Shown here in pieces: positions 1-9,046 of a stretch of 64,000 nucleotides of DNA. A program made the position numbers and the translations under genes. Origin of the DNA: Klebsiella planticola ATCC 33531. GTDB taxonomy: Bacteria; Pseudomonadota; Gammaproteobacteria; Enterobacterales; Enterobacteriaceae. How positions within the stretch are numbered: position 1 is the stretch's first letter; each line of letters starts with the position of its first letter. The stretch covers positions 33,949 through 97,948 of the forward strand of contig NZ_JMPP01000046.1 of NCBI RefSeq assembly GCF_000735435.1, given 5' to 3'. The notes beneath the pieces were generated by a model. The model did not search any database, was not told the origin of the DNA, and was given only the letters and a program-made list of their open reading frames with translations.

Positions 1-536
1 TCCGGCTGAAAATCGCGGATCAGCTGCGCCTGTTTTTCCGTCTGCCCGCCGGACATCGGGATCACCGTGGCCCCCAGGCGCTCTGCGCCGTAGTGCGCGC
101 CGAGACCGCCGGTGAACAGCCCGTAGCCGTAGGCAACATGAATTTTATCTTTTGCCGTACCGCCGGCGGCGCGCAGCGAACGGGCAACGATATTGGCCCA
201 GGTGTCGATATCATTCTGCGTATAGCCCACCACCGTCGGTTTGCCGGTGGTGCCGGAAGAGGCATGAATACGCACAATTTGTTCCATCGGTACCGCAAAG
301 GTGTCAAACGGATAGTTATCGCGCAGATCCTGTTTGGTGGTACACGGGAATTTGCTCAGGTCGCTCAGTTCGCGAAAATCCTCAGGATGGACGCCCGCCG
401 CGTCAAATTTACGCCGGTACATCGGCACATTGTCATAGGCATGTTTCAGCGTCCATTTCAGGCGCTGGGTTTGCAAAGCTTGTAATTCGTCACGAGAAGC
501 AGTTTCAATCGGATCTAATTTTGTATTAGTTATCAT
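1..536 (-). CDS. paaK: phenylacetate-CoA ligase, partial (C-terminus beyond window)
   Basis: PaaK activates phenylacetate to phenylacetyl-CoA with ATP and CoA, the entry step of the aerobic hybrid phenylacetate pathway in the cytoplasm. I translated this reading frame by hand from the ATG at 534-536 (protein begins [19 protein letters not shown]). The AMP-binding P-loop SSGTTGKPT lies near residue 95, followed by [17 protein letters not shown] and MSGGQTEKQ, all typical of PaaK. About 178 codons are inside the window and the rest runs off the left edge. It follows paaJ on the minus strand with a gap of 26 bp, so it is the last structural gene of the paa operon seen here. Identity is secure. 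Confidence 0.95.
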   Translation of the reverse strand, partial: MITNTKLDPIETASRDELQALQTQRLKWTLKHAYDNVPMYRRKFDAAGVHPEDFRELSDLSKFPCTTKQDLRDNYPFDTFAVPMEQIVRIHASSGTTGKPTVVGYTQNDIDTWANIVARSLRAAGGTAKDKIHVAYGYGLFTGGLGAHYGAERLGATVIPMSGGQTEKQAQLIRDFQP

Positions 537-562
537 TTTAGGGTACTCGCAGGTAAAGTCGC

Positions 563-1768
563 TCACACTCGCTCAAGGATCATGGCAATGCCCTGACCCA
601 CGCCAATACACATCGTACACAGCGCATAGCGCCCGTTCCGTCGCTGCAGCTCCAGGCTGGCGCTCAATGCCAGCCGCGCGCCGCTCATTCCCAAGGGATG
701 ACCTAAGGCGATAGCACCGCCGTTGGGGTTAACATGCTCCGCATCGTCCGCCAGCCCCAGCTGTCTGAGCACGCCTAAGGCCTGCGCAGCAAAGGCTTCG
801 TTCAGTTCGATAACATCCATATCGTTAATATTCAGTCCGGCGCGCTCCAGCACTTTGCGTACCGCCGGCACCGGCCCCAGCCCCATAAACCTGGGCTCCA
901 CGCCCGCGGTCGCCATCGCCACAATTCGTGCACGTGGGGTTAACCCCTGCGCCCGCGCCTGCTGTTCGCTGGCGATAATCAGCGCGGCGGCGCCATCGTT
1001 CACCCCGGAGGCGTTTCCGGCGGTAACCACGCCGCCTTTGCGAAACGGCGTTTTTAGCCCGGCCAGCTGTTCAAGGGTGGTCTCCGCCCGCGGGTGTTCG
1101 TCCTCGCGAACCGCGCTCACCGCCCCTTTCTTGCCAATAATTTGCACCGGCACGATTTCCTGCGCCAGAATCCCTGCCCGCTGCGCTTTCGCCGTCAGCT
1201 GCTGGCTGCGAAAAGCGAAGGCATCCTGATCGGCCCGGCTGATGTTTAACAATTCAGCTACATTCTCTGCCGTTTCCGGCATACTGTCAGTGCCAAATTG
1301 CTGCTGCATGAGCGGGTTCACAAAACGCCAGCCGATGGTGGTATCAAACAGCTCGGCCTGGCGCTGGAACGGCGCGCTGGCTTTGCCCATCACAAACGGC
1401 GCCCGCGACATCGATTCCACGCCGCCGGCAATCAGCAGATCCGCCTCGCCGGCTTTGATGGCGCGTGCGGCAAAGCCGATCGCATCCAGGCCGGAACCAC
1501 ACAGCCGGTTGATGGTGGTGCCGGAGACCGTCTGCGGATATCCCGCCAGCAAGGTCGCCATATGCGCCACGTTGCGGTTATCTTCCCCGGCCTGGTTCGC
1601 ACAGCCGAAAATCACATCATCGATGACCGAGGGATCGAGACCCGGGTTACGGCTCAGCAACTCTCGCAGTGGAATGGCGGCTAAATCATCGGCGCGGACG
1701 CTGGCCAGCGCCCCGCCGTAACGACCAATCGGCGTACGAATCCCATCACAGATAAAGGCGTCACGCAT
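563..1768 (-). CDS. paaJ: beta-ketoadipyl-CoA thiolase
   Basis: Thiolase that cleaves 3-oxoadipyl-CoA to acetyl-CoA and succinyl-CoA, and also acts on 3-oxo-5,6-dehydrosuberyl-CoA, ending the phenylacetate pathway. The 401-residue protein has full family length. The nucleophilic Cys is C90 in NRLCGSG, the active-site His is H357 in [11 protein letters not shown], and the second Cys is C387 in [10 protein letters not shown]. The start codon shares one base with the stop of paaI (TGATG), so translation is coupled. All three catalytic residues are intact, so the enzyme should be active. Confidence 0.97.
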   Translation of the reverse strand: MRDAFICDGIRTPIGRYGGALASVRADDLAAIPLRELLSRNPGLDPSVIDDVIFGCANQAGEDNRNVAHMATLLAGYPQTVSGTTINRLCGSGLDAIGFAARAIKAGEADLLIAGGVESMSRAPFVMGKASAPFQRQAELFDTTIGWRFVNPLMQQQFGTDSMPETAENVAELLNISRADQDAFAFRSQQLTAKAQRAGILAQEIVPVQIIGKKGAVSAVREDEHPRAETTLEQLAGLKTPFRKGGVVTAGNASGVNDGAAALIIASEQQARAQGLTPRARIVAMATAGVEPRFMGLGPVPAVRKVLERAGLNINDMDVIELNEAFAAQALGVLRQLGLADDAEHVNPNGGAIALGHPLGMSGARLALSASLELQRRNGRYALCTMCIGVGQGIAMILERV

Positions 1769-2190
1769 CAGACTTCTCCCGTTATTGTGCCGCCGATGCG
1801 GTGCGATTTGCCGCGAAACAGGGCCACAATCTTTTGTTGTTGATTAACAATTTCAATGTCGTAGACGCCGGTCAGTTTCCCCTGCTGCTTCACTCGCGCC
1901 GTGGCGACCAGTCGGTCGCCGGCAAACGCCGGACGCAGGAAGTCGATACTGGCGGCAGATGCCACCGCCGCCAGCCCCTGGCTGTTGCAGGCGTAGGCAA
2001 AGGCGGTATCGGCCAGCGAAAACAGCTGTCCGCCGTGACAGGTCTGATGGCCGTTAAGCATGGCTGGCGAGACGGTCATGCTCATCTGCGCGTAGCCGTC
2101 ATCCATTTCAATCATCTCGATGCCCAGGGTTCTGGCGCAGGTATCTTTTTCGTACATCGCGCGCGCGTTGCGCCAGGCCTCATTGTTCAT
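1768..2190 (-). CDS. paaI: hotdog-fold acyl-CoA thioesterase
   Basis: PaaI hydrolyses hydroxylated phenylacetyl-CoA and related thioesters, a safety valve that frees CoA from dead-end intermediates. The protein has 140 residues, starting [21 protein letters not shown] chose the ATG at 2188-2190 because it matches the family start; the frame stays open further upstream but only inside paaH. The 4-hydroxybenzoyl-CoA-type hotdog motif [20 protein letters not shown] contains the active-site Asp. The gene overlaps the 3' end of paaH by 11 bp and shares a base with paaJ. Confidence 0.95.
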   Translation of the reverse strand: MNNEAWRNARAMYEKDTCARTLGIEMIEMDDGYAQMSMTVSPAMLNGHQTCHGGQLFSLADTAFAYACNSQGLAAVASAASIDFLRPAFAGDRLVATARVKQQGKLTGVYDIEIVNQQQKIVALFRGKSHRIGGTITGEV

Positions 2191-3622
2191 TACGCTGCTC
2201 CACAAGCGCCTTCTGGCGCAGTAAGGAACCGGGGCGATAACGCTCTTCGCCATAGTGCTGTTGCAGGTTTTCCAGCATGCGCAGCACGCGCTGCCAGCCC
2301 ACCGATTCGCCCCACGCCAGCGGGCCGTGCGGGTAGTTGACGCCCAGGCGCATCGCGGTATCGATATCTTCCGGGCTGGCGACCCCTTTTTGCACCGCGT
2401 CGAGCGCTTCATTAATCAGCATGGCGAGGGTACGCCAGACCAGCAGGCCGGGATAATCGGCAATCTGCAGCACTTTCTTGCCCTGCTGCTGGAAATAGCG
2501 CACCGCTTTGTCGGTCGCCGACGCCGGGTTCGTCGCCGCCGTTGCCAGAACCACGGTGTCACCCGCGCAATAGTCATATACCACCACCGGGCAGCCATAC
2601 TGCACGCTCAGCGCCTGGGCGGTTTCGCCTTCCGTTTCCAGCACACGAACGTCGTCCAGGGCGATCGTGACCCTGCCGGTGACACTGTCACCTGTTGTGT
2701 GAACTGCTTTGGCCCCGCAGGTTTCAGCCACAGCGGCCAGCGCCGGCACGGATGCGCTCTCAAGGGGCCAGCGATAGACGCCCTGTCCGCTCTTCTTGCC
2801 CAGACGCCCGGCCAGCGCCAGCTCCTGCTGGACCAGCGACGGCAGAAAACGGCGGTCCTGCCAGAACGCGTTAAACACCGAACAGGTGACGGCGAAGTTG
2901 ACGTCCTGACCAATCAGGTCGGTCAACGCCAGCGGCCCCATCGGGAAACCGCCGCCGTCGCGCAGCGCGGCATCAATCACCGCCGGGGGAGCCACCTGCT
3001 CCTCCAGCGCCCGCCACGCTTCGGCGTAGAACGGCCGCGCCACGCGGTTAACGATAAACCCCGGCGTCGAACGGCAGCGTACCGGCTGCTTTCCCCATGC
3101 CGTAACGCACCGGCACAGCTGTTCAACCACTTCCGGCGATGTCGCCAGACCACTCACCACCTCCACCAGTTTCATCACCGGCGCGGGGTTAAAGAAGTGC
3201 AGACCGGCCACCCGTTCAGGGTGCTTTACATCGGCGGCAATGGCGGTAATGGAGATCGATGAGGTATTGCTGGTCAGCAGCGTTGACGGGGAGCAGATCG
3301 CCGCCAGCTGGCTGAAAAGCGCTTTTTTGACATCCGGGCGCTCTGACGCCGCTTCAATCACCAGCCAGGCGTCGGCCAGCGCGGCTAACTCGGTGACCGG
3401 AACAAGGCGGGAGACCAGCGCATCCGCCTGGTCCGCCGTCAGCTTGCCTCGCGCCACGCGGGCGGCCAGACGCTGACGAATGCCTTCCACCGCGCGGGTC
3501 AGCGCCTCGGAGGCGATATCGTAGAGCAGGACAGGATGTCCGGCCGCGGCGGCCACTTCCGCAATGCCGGCCCCCATCGTGCCGGCGCCGATCACGGCGA
3601 CGGTTTGCAGTGTTTGGCTCAT
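2180..3622 (-). CDS. paaH: 3-hydroxyadipyl-CoA dehydrogenase
   Basis: NAD-dependent oxidation of 3-hydroxyadipyl-CoA to 3-oxoadipyl-CoA. The N-terminal Rossmann fold starts at residue 8 with GAGTMGAGIAEVAA (GxGxxG at 12-17), followed by the dehydrogenase helical domain and a second, shorter C-terminal 3HCDH domain (LINEALDAVQKGVASPEDID). At 480 residues it is near the usual PaaH length of about 475. It lies 3 bp downstream of paaG and overlaps paaI by 11 bp, so it is an internal operon gene. Confidence 0.96.
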   Translation of the reverse strand: MSQTLQTVAVIGAGTMGAGIAEVAAAAGHPVLLYDIASEALTRAVEGIRQRLAARVARGKLTADQADALVSRLVPVTELAALADAWLVIEAASERPDVKKALFSQLAAICSPSTLLTSNTSSISITAIAADVKHPERVAGLHFFNPAPVMKLVEVVSGLATSPEVVEQLCRCVTAWGKQPVRCRSTPGFIVNRVARPFYAEAWRALEEQVAPPAVIDAALRDGGGFPMGPLALTDLIGQDVNFAVTCSVFNAFWQDRRFLPSLVQQELALAGRLGKKSGQGVYRWPLESASVPALAAVAETCGAKAVHTTGDSVTGRVTIALDDVRVLETEGETAQALSVQYGCPVVVYDYCAGDTVVLATAATNPASATDKAVRYFQQQGKKVLQIADYPGLLVWRTLAMLINEALDAVQKGVASPEDIDTAMRLGVNYPHGPLAWGESVGWQRVLRMLENLQQHYGEERYRPGSLLRQKALVEQRNEQ

Positions 3623-3625
3623 GGT

Positions 3626-4414
3626 CTATTTCCCGCTGAACTGTGGAGGACGCTTCGCCAGGAAGGCACTGACGCCTTCCCGATAGTCATCGCTGCGTCC
3701 GGCCAGACGCTGATAGTCGCGCTCAAGATCCAGCTGCGCATCGAGGCCGTTGGTCTCCGAGACCTGGAGCGCTTTTTTGATAAGCCCCAGCCCGAAGGTC
3801 GGCTGCGTCGCCAGATGGCGGGCCAGCTGACGACTGGTATCGGCCAGCTCGGCGTCCTCCACCAGCTGCCAGATCATCCCCCACTGAGCGGCCTGTTCGG
3901 CGCTGAGCTTCTCACCCAGCAGCGCCAGCCCCATTGCCCGGGCGCGCCCGGCCACCCGCGGCAGGAACCAGCTACCGCCGCAGTCGGGTACCAGCCCCAG
4001 CTTGCTGAAGGCCATCACAAAATTCGCCGACCGCGCGGCGAGAACAATATCGCAGCCCAGGGCGAGGGTGGCGCCCGCGCCGGCCGCCACGCCGTTCACC
4101 GCGGCAATCACCGGCTTCGGCAGCGCCGCCAGACGGCGCACCAGCGGGTTATAGAAACGCTCAACGGACAGGCCCAGATCCGGCGCCGGACCGCTGGGGT
4201 CGACGTTGCGATCATTTAAATCCTGGCCGGCGCAAAAACCGCGTCCGGCACCGGTAATCAGCAGGCAGCGCACGTTGTCATCGCGCTCGGCCTGAGTCAG
4301 ACAGGCCGCCAGCTGCTGATGCATAAGGTCGTTAAAGCTGTTAAGACGATCCGGGCGGTTAAGGGTAATCGTCATCACACCCTGTTCTACTTCGCTGAGA
4401 ATAAAAGCGTCCAC
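3626..4414 (-). CDS. paaG: 1,2-epoxyphenylacetyl-CoA isomerase
   Basis: Crotonase-fold enzyme that isomerises ring-1,2-epoxyphenylacetyl-CoA to the seven-membered oxepin-CoA, and also shifts the double bond in a later step. The 262-residue sequence shows the crotonase signature (ITGAGRGFCAGQDLNDRNVD near residue 60; AAVNGVAAGAGATLALGCD near residue 105). It sits 2 bp downstream of paaF and 3 bp upstream of paaH. PaaF is a paralogue; I separate the two by the match to E. coli PaaG and by gene order. Confidence 0.95.
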   Translation of the reverse strand: MDAFILSEVEQGVMTITLNRPDRLNSFNDLMHQQLAACLTQAERDDNVRCLLITGAGRGFCAGQDLNDRNVDPSGPAPDLGLSVERFYNPLVRRLAALPKPVIAAVNGVAAGAGATLALGCDIVLAARSANFVMAFSKLGLVPDCGGSWFLPRVAGRARAMGLALLGEKLSAEQAAQWGMIWQLVEDAELADTSRQLARHLATQPTFGLGLIKKALQVSETNGLDAQLDLERDYQRLAGRSDDYREGVSAFLAKRPPQFSGK

Positions 4415-4416
4415 GA

Positions 4417-5184
4417 TTAGCGTCCTTTAAATTCCGGGGTTCGTTTTTGTAAGAAGGCGTCAATACCTTCGCGGCGATCGTCGGTGGCGCTCAGCAATGT
4501 AAACAGCTGGCGCTCCTGTTGAAGACCGGCCTGAAGGCTCACTTCCTGCGCCTGGCGCAGCGACTGTTTCGCCGCACGCAGCGCCAGCGGCGAATGACCG
4601 GCGATGGTCGCCGCCAGCTTCAGGGCATATTCGTCGGTCAACAGCGCCGGGGTTATCTCACTCACCAGACCGGCCTGTTGCGCCCGCGGCGCATCAATAC
4701 TTTCGCCGCTCAGCACCATCCGGCTGGCCAGCGCTTTCCCTACGCAGCGGATCAGACGCTGGGTGCCTCCGGCGCCGGGCATTATGCCGAGGGTGATCTC
4801 CGGCAGGCCGAAGCGCGCGTTATCGCCCGCCACCACCAGGTCGCAGAGCAGCGCCAGCTCGCAGCCCGCCCCAAGGGCGTAGCCGTTCACAGCGGCGATC
4901 AGCGGTTTCGGAAAGGCATCAATCCGCGCCCACAGACGTGGGCGAATATCGTCCATCGTGGCGGGCAGGTCTTTTTCCGCCATTTCGTTCAGGTCGGCGC
5001 CGGCGGCAAAGAAACGGCGGTTGCCGCCGATCACGCAGGCACGGATATCCGGGTCAGACGCCGCCGCGTCCAGCGCGTCGGCAATCTGCGTCAGCAGTGC
5101 GTTATTCAAGGCATTACGCGCCTGCGGACGATTCAGGGTCAGCAGCAGGACCCGCTGGTGACGGGCTATCAGCAGATCGCTCAT
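4417..5184 (-). CDS. paaF: 2,3-dehydroadipyl-CoA hydratase
   Basis: Enoyl-CoA hydratase of the crotonase family that hydrates 2,3-dehydroadipyl-CoA to 3-hydroxyadipyl-CoA. The protein has 255 residues. The oxyanion-hole segment FFAAGADLNEMAEKD and the block AAVNGYALGAGCELALLCD are followed by GAGGTQRLIR carrying the catalytic Glu region of true hydratases. The ATG overlaps the TGA of paaE (ATGA), indicating translational coupling. Confidence 0.95.
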   Translation of the reverse strand: MSDLLIARHQRVLLLTLNRPQARNALNNALLTQIADALDAAASDPDIRACVIGGNRRFFAAGADLNEMAEKDLPATMDDIRPRLWARIDAFPKPLIAAVNGYALGAGCELALLCDLVVAGDNARFGLPEITLGIMPGAGGTQRLIRCVGKALASRMVLSGESIDAPRAQQAGLVSEITPALLTDEYALKLAATIAGHSPLALRAAKQSLRQAQEVSLQAGLQQERQLFTLLSATDDRREGIDAFLQKRTPEFKGR

Positions 5185-6251
5185 GCCATTCCCCTTGCGT
5201 CAAAGTCGACCACCACGTCGCCGCTGGTCGGCAACGCCTGGCAGCTCAGCACATATCCGGCAGCCAGTTCGTCCGCTTCCAGGCTGTAGTTGGCCGCCAT
5301 CGCCACTTCGCCGCGCAGCACTTTACATTTGCAGGTGGCGCAGACGCCGCCTTTACAGGCGAAGGGCAAATCCGCCCCCTGGCGCAGCGCCGCATCCAGA
5401 ATGCTGTCATCTTCCGCGGTGAGGGCAATCTGCCGATCGCGGCCGTCCTGACGAATCGTGACGGTGCGGCCTTCAGCCTGCACGCCGGTGGCGCGTTTAG
5501 CGCGACTTCCGGGGGTATTAAAGCGCTCAAGATGAATCTGGTTTTCCGCCATCCCCAGCTCGCGCAGCGCCGCTTCAGCTTCATCCATCATCACCGCCGG
5601 ACCGCAAATAAAGGCCTCGTCGAAGCGGCTGAAATCGAGCAGTCTGGCAGAGAGCGCGCGCAGTTTGTCGCCATCAATGCGCCCCTGCAGCAAATCGCTG
5701 TCCATCGACTCCTGGCTGAACAGATGCACCACCTGCAGCCGCTGCGGGTAGCGGTCTTTTAAATCCGCCAGCGCCTGACGAAACATCATGCTGCTGCTAC
5801 TGCGGTTGCCATAAATCAGGGTGAAGCGGCTATGCGCTTCGGTGGCGAGCGTGGCGCCAATAATCGCCATCATCGGCGTGATACCGGATCCGGCGGCAAT
5901 CGCCAGATAGTCAGCCTCGCGCCCGGCCTGCGGCTGGTAGCCGAAATGCCCCTGCGGCACCATCACCTCCAGCACCATGCCCTGGCAGATATCGCTCTGC
6001 GCATAGCGGGAAAAACGTCCGCCGTCGATGGCTTTGACCGCCACGCTGATTTCCGCCGGCGAGCGGCTGCGACAGATGGAGTAGCAGCGGCGCAGCTCTT
6101 CCCCGCCGAGGCGGGCTTTCACGGTCAGATGCTGGCCCGGACGGAAGGCATATTCCGCCTGCAGCGCGTCGGGAATCGCAAAGGTAATGGTCACCGCATC
6201 GCGGGTTTCCGGCTCCACTTTCGCGACGGTAAGCGAATGAAACGTCGTCAT
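5181..6251 (-). CDS. paaE: phenylacetyl-CoA epoxidase reductase subunit
   Basis: PaaE passes electrons from NADPH to the di-iron oxygenase PaaAC. The order is an FAD-binding ferredoxin-reductase domain (RRCYSICRS near residue 56), an NAD(P)-binding domain (AAGSGITPM) and a C-terminal plant-type 2Fe-2S ferredoxin domain with CKGGVCATCKC and a last Cys in VLSCQALP. I set the start at the ATG at 6249-6251 (MTTFHSLTVAKVEPETR), which gives 356 residues, the family length. The frame is open for a further 70 codons upstream but only across paaD, so that extension is a shadow. Confidence 0.96.
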   Translation of the reverse strand: MTTFHSLTVAKVEPETRDAVTITFAIPDALQAEYAFRPGQHLTVKARLGGEELRRCYSICRSRSPAEISVAVKAIDGGRFSRYAQSDICQGMVLEVMVPQGHFGYQPQAGREADYLAIAAGSGITPMMAIIGATLATEAHSRFTLIYGNRSSSSMMFRQALADLKDRYPQRLQVVHLFSQESMDSDLLQGRIDGDKLRALSARLLDFSRFDEAFICGPAVMMDEAEAALRELGMAENQIHLERFNTPGSRAKRATGVQAEGRTVTIRQDGRDRQIALTAEDDSILDAALRQGADLPFACKGGVCATCKCKVLRGEVAMAANYSLEADELAAGYVLSCQALPTSGDVVVDFDARGMA

Positions 6252-6258
6252 GGCAACC

Positions 6259-6756
6259 TCAAATACATTTAAAGTAATCAAAGGGTTCACGGCAGCTGTC
6301 GCAGCGGTAAAGCGCTTTACAGGCCGTCGAACCGAATTCACTGATCGGCGTGGTGTGTACGCTGCCGCAGCGCGGGCAAACCACCTCATCCGGAAGACCG
6401 GCATGGCAGGCGTGCCCCTGCGGCGGGCTGATGCCGTACTGGCGCAGACGCTCGCGGGCATCCTGGTTCATCCAGTCGGTGGTCCACGGCGGGTCAAGCT
6501 GCAGGACAATCTGCACCGGCGTATAGCCGTGGCGGGCCATCGTTGCGCGAATCTCCCCCAGCAGATGCTCGGTCGCCGGGCAGCCCGAGTAGGTCGGCGT
6601 AAAGCCAATCACCCAGCCTTCACCGTGCGGTGTCACGCTGCGCACCATGCCAAGGTCGGTAATGGTCAGCACCGGCACTTCCGGATCGGGGATCTCACTT
6701 AACAGTGCCCAGATAGCGTGGACTTCTGCGGGTGCGATAGCGGCGAGACGTTGCAT
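6259..6756 (-). CDS. paaD: MIP18/DUF59-family maturation protein of the phenylacetyl-CoA epoxidase
   Basis: Needed for PaaABCE activity. It belongs to the SufT/MIP18 family and is thought to help load the iron-sulfur cluster of PaaE. The DUF59 domain (IPDPEVPVLTITDLGMV, then YSGCPATEHLLG) occupies the N-terminal half. A C-terminal zinc-ribbon-like segment has CPRCGSVHT and CDSCREPFD. I start at the ATG at 6754-6756 (MQRLAAIAP, 165 residues): AGGAGG lies 5 bases upstream, whereas a GTG two codons earlier overlaps that ribosome site. Confidence 0.94.
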   Translation of the reverse strand: MQRLAAIAPAEVHAIWALLSEIPDPEVPVLTITDLGMVRSVTPHGEGWVIGFTPTYSGCPATEHLLGEIRATMARHGYTPVQIVLQLDPPWTTDWMNQDARERLRQYGISPPQGHACHAGLPDEVVCPRCGSVHTTPISEFGSTACKALYRCDSCREPFDYFKCI

Positions 6757-6768
6757 AGCCACCTCCTG

Positions 6769-7524
6769 TTACCACTGCTGACCGGGATAAGCGCGTTGCA
6801 GATACTGCATTTCCGCCAGCAACGGCCCGAGATGTTCACTGTGCAGTCCCTGTTTGCCGCCGTGGCGAAACGCCGCCTCTTGCGGGATCTGCAGACCGGC
6901 ATCAAGCAGCGCGGTGTGAACCGTGCTCTGCCACTCCGCCTGCAGGTCGCGGGGGTCAACAGCGATACCCTGCTCAACAAGGGCAATCTCCAGCGCGTCG
7001 GCGAGGAACAACTCCCCGGTAAAACGCCACAGATCGTCGACCGCCTGCTGCATTTTTTGCGCCGATACCTCAGTGCCATTGCCCAGACGTTCCAGCCAGC
7101 CGCGGCTGAAGCGCAGGTGATAGCGCACCTCCTTGAGCCCCTTGGCGGCGATGGCGGCAATCTGCGCATCACGACTGTTTACCAGCCGGGTAAACAGAGC
7201 CACATGCCAGGCATCGATAAAGAACTGACGGGCGATGGTATCGGCAAAGTTGCCGTTCGGCTGTTCCACCAGCAGGAGATTGCCGTACTGACGTTCATCC
7301 CGGCCGTAGGCCAGGGTATCTTCATCGCCGCTCCCCGCCAGCTCAGCCGCATAGCTGAGGAAGTTGCGCGCCTGGCCCAGCAGATCGAGGCCGATATTGG
7401 CCAGCGCGAGGTCAATTTCCAGCTCCGGGGCATGGCCGCACCACGCGCCCAAGCGCTGGGCCAGCACCAGGCCGTTATCACCGAGACGCAGCGCATAGGT
7501 TGCAACGGGATTGAGGTTGTTCAT
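6769..7524 (-). CDS. paaC: phenylacetyl-CoA epoxidase structural subunit
   Basis: PaaC is the ferritin-like partner of the catalytic subunit PaaA in the PaaABCE monooxygenase and is structural rather than catalytic. The protein has 251 residues from the ATG at 7522-7524 (MNNLNPVATYALRLGDNGLV). It shows the conserved ELEIDLALANIGLDLLGQAR and ARYHLRF-like segment (VRYHLRFSRGWLERLGNGTE). It is three residues longer than E. coli PaaC. The frame extends upstream but only through paaB. Confidence 0.95.
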   Translation of the reverse strand: MNNLNPVATYALRLGDNGLVLAQRLGAWCGHAPELEIDLALANIGLDLLGQARNFLSYAAELAGSGDEDTLAYGRDERQYGNLLLVEQPNGNFADTIARQFFIDAWHVALFTRLVNSRDAQIAAIAAKGLKEVRYHLRFSRGWLERLGNGTEVSAQKMQQAVDDLWRFTGELFLADALEIALVEQGIAVDPRDLQAEWQSTVHTALLDAGLQIPQEAAFRHGGKQGLHSEHLGPLLAEMQYLQRAYPGQQW

Positions 7525-7531
7525 CGTTGCC

Positions 7532-7819
7532 TCACATATGTTCCATGCCGTCCGGCACGCTGTAGAAAGTCGGATGGCGATAGACTTTGCTCTCCGCCGG
7601 ATCAAAAAACTCGCCGCGTTCTTCCGGCTGGGATGCGACTATCTGGCTGGCTTTCACCACCCACAGCGAGCAGCCTTCGCTGCGCCGGGTGTAGACATCG
7701 CGGGCATTTTCCAGCGCCATCTGGTCATCGGCGGCGTGCAGACTGCCGACGTGACGATGGGATAACCCCTGCTTGCTGCGGACAAATACTTCATATAACG
7801 GCCAGTAAACGTTGCTCAT
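7532..7819 (-). CDS. paaB: phenylacetyl-CoA epoxidase subunit B
   Basis: Small 95-residue subunit required for the PaaABCE epoxidase, believed to bridge or stabilise PaaAC heterodimers. From the ATG at 7817-7819 it reads MSNVYWPLYEVFVRSKQGL, which matches E. coli PaaB almost without change; the SRHVGSLHAAD-type core and EERGEFFDPAESKVYRHPTF are present. An extra ATG sits directly upstream and could give one more Met. It lies 11 bp after paaA and 7 bp before paaC. Confidence 0.95.
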   Translation of the reverse strand: MSNVYWPLYEVFVRSKQGLSHRHVGSLHAADDQMALENARDVYTRRSEGCSLWVVKASQIVASQPEERGEFFDPAESKVYRHPTFYSVPDGMEHM

Positions 7820-7830
7820 CATGCTTCTCC

Positions 7831-8760
7831 TTATGCCGCGTCGCGGGAGTGTTGTTTTTGCGCATGCGCCAGCGCGGCTTCCCGCACCCATGCCCCCTCT
7901 TCCCAGGCTTTACGCTTGGCGGCCAGGCGTTCGTGGTTACAAATGCCGCGCCCGTTGATCACTTCATTCAGTTCCTGCCAGTTGATTTCGCCAAAGCGGT
8001 AGTGCCCGGTCGCTTCATCCAGCTGCAAATCGGCGTCCGGCACGGTCATGCCGAGGATCGCGACCTGCGGTACGGTGTTATCGACAAAGCGCTGACGCAG
8101 TTCGTCGTTGGAGTGCAGTTTGATTTTCCACGCCATGCTGCGGGCGCTGTTCGGCGAATTATCGTCGCTCGGGCCAAACATCATCAGGGCCGGCCACCAG
8201 AAGCGGTTAATCGCATCCTGCAACATCTGACGCTGCGCTTCACTGCCCTCGGCCAGCGCCATACAGGCTTCAAACCCCTGACGCTGGTGAAAGCTCTCCT
8301 CTTTGCAGATTTTGACCATCGCCCGGGCGTAGGGACCGTAGGAAGTCCGGCACAGCGCCACCTGGTTGACGATAGCGGCGCCGTCGACCAGCCAGCCAAT
8401 CACGCCGATATCCGCCCAGCTCAGCGTCGGGTAGTTAAAGATCGAGGAGTATTTCATCTGCCCGTCGAGCATCTTCTGATACAGATCTTCCCGGGCGCAG
8501 CCGAGCGTCTCCGCCGCGCTATACAGATACAGGCCATGTCCGGCCTCATCCTGCACCTTCGCCAGCAGAATCGCCTTCCGACGCAGCGTCGGCGCGCGGG
8601 TAATCCAGTTGCCCTCCGGCAGCATGCCGACAATTTCCGAGTGCGCGTGCTGGCCAATCTGGCGGATCAGCGTCTTGCGGTAGGCATCCGGCATCCAGTC
8701 CTGCGGTTCGATGGCCGTATCCTGCGCGATACGCTGGTCAAAGCGTTGTTCTTCTGTCAC
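7831..8760 (-). CDS. paaA: phenylacetyl-CoA epoxidase catalytic subunit
   Basis: Di-iron oxygenase subunit that epoxidises the ring of phenylacetyl-CoA. The ferritin-like four-helix bundle carries the metal ligands: a Glu in HSEIV (E42), E72/H75 in DEAGH, and E155/H158 in KEESFH. Its 309 residues equal the E. coli length. The start is GTG at 8758-8760; an ATG six bases earlier on that strand hits a stop at once, and AAGGTG lies just upstream as a ribosome site. This is the first gene of the minus-strand paa operon, read from the promoter region shared with paaZ. Confidence 0.96.
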   Translation of the reverse strand: MTEEQRFDQRIAQDTAIEPQDWMPDAYRKTLIRQIGQHAHSEIVGMLPEGNWITRAPTLRRKAILLAKVQDEAGHGLYLYSAAETLGCAREDLYQKMLDGQMKYSSIFNYPTLSWADIGVIGWLVDGAAIVNQVALCRTSYGPYARAMVKICKEESFHQRQGFEACMALAEGSEAQRQMLQDAINRFWWPALMMFGPSDDNSPNSARSMAWKIKLHSNDELRQRFVDNTVPQVAILGMTVPDADLQLDEATGHYRFGEINWQELNEVINGRGICNHERLAAKRKAWEEGAWVREAALAHAQKQHSRDAA

Positions 8761-9046
8761 GTCATCACCTTTATGATTCCAATAAATTCAACAAATACGC
8801 ATTTGTGAATCACTTTGTTTTATAAAAGTTACACTCAGGTTAAATAAAACCACAAATTTTGTTTGTGTTTTTTGTGATGATGACGACAAAAAATCGCCAC
8901 CAGACCGCGACACCGCAGGCCGGAAGCGGCAGGACACGACGCGCCCGCGATCACAATGTTAATAAATTATTAAATAGTCGCTTGCATTTAATGATTCATA
9001 AAATAACTATTTATAGAGATTTCACGTAACATATTGGAGATTCACC
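8761..9046. promoter_or_regulatory. divergent paaA/paaZ promoter region
   Basis: AT-rich 286-bp region between the two divergent catabolic units. It holds the PaaX-type palindrome (annotated separately) next to paaA, a lone TGATTC half-site at 8992-8997 on the paaZ side, and a partial CRP-like sequence TGTGATGATGACGACA at about 8869-8884 whose right half is degenerate. By analogy with E. coli, PaaX represses and phenylacetyl-CoA induces both promoters, with CRP and IHF helping. Only the motifs are visible here; the regulation is inferred. Confidence 0.7.
8774..8812. promoter_or_regulatory. PaaX operator candidate
   Basis: TGATTC at 8774-8779 and GAATCA at 8807-8812 are separated by exactly 27 bases. 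As I recall, TGATTC-N27-GAATCA is the motif described for PaaX repressor sites. It lies 14 bp upstream of the paaA start codon, where a bound repressor would block transcription or early elongation of the operon. The repressor gene paaX is not in the window; it would be expected beyond paaK. Confidence 0.65.

Noticed and set aside
6718..8808. 696-codon plus-strand frame across paaC-paaB-paaA
   Set aside because: Antisense shadow of well-identified paa genes; no start signal or domain.
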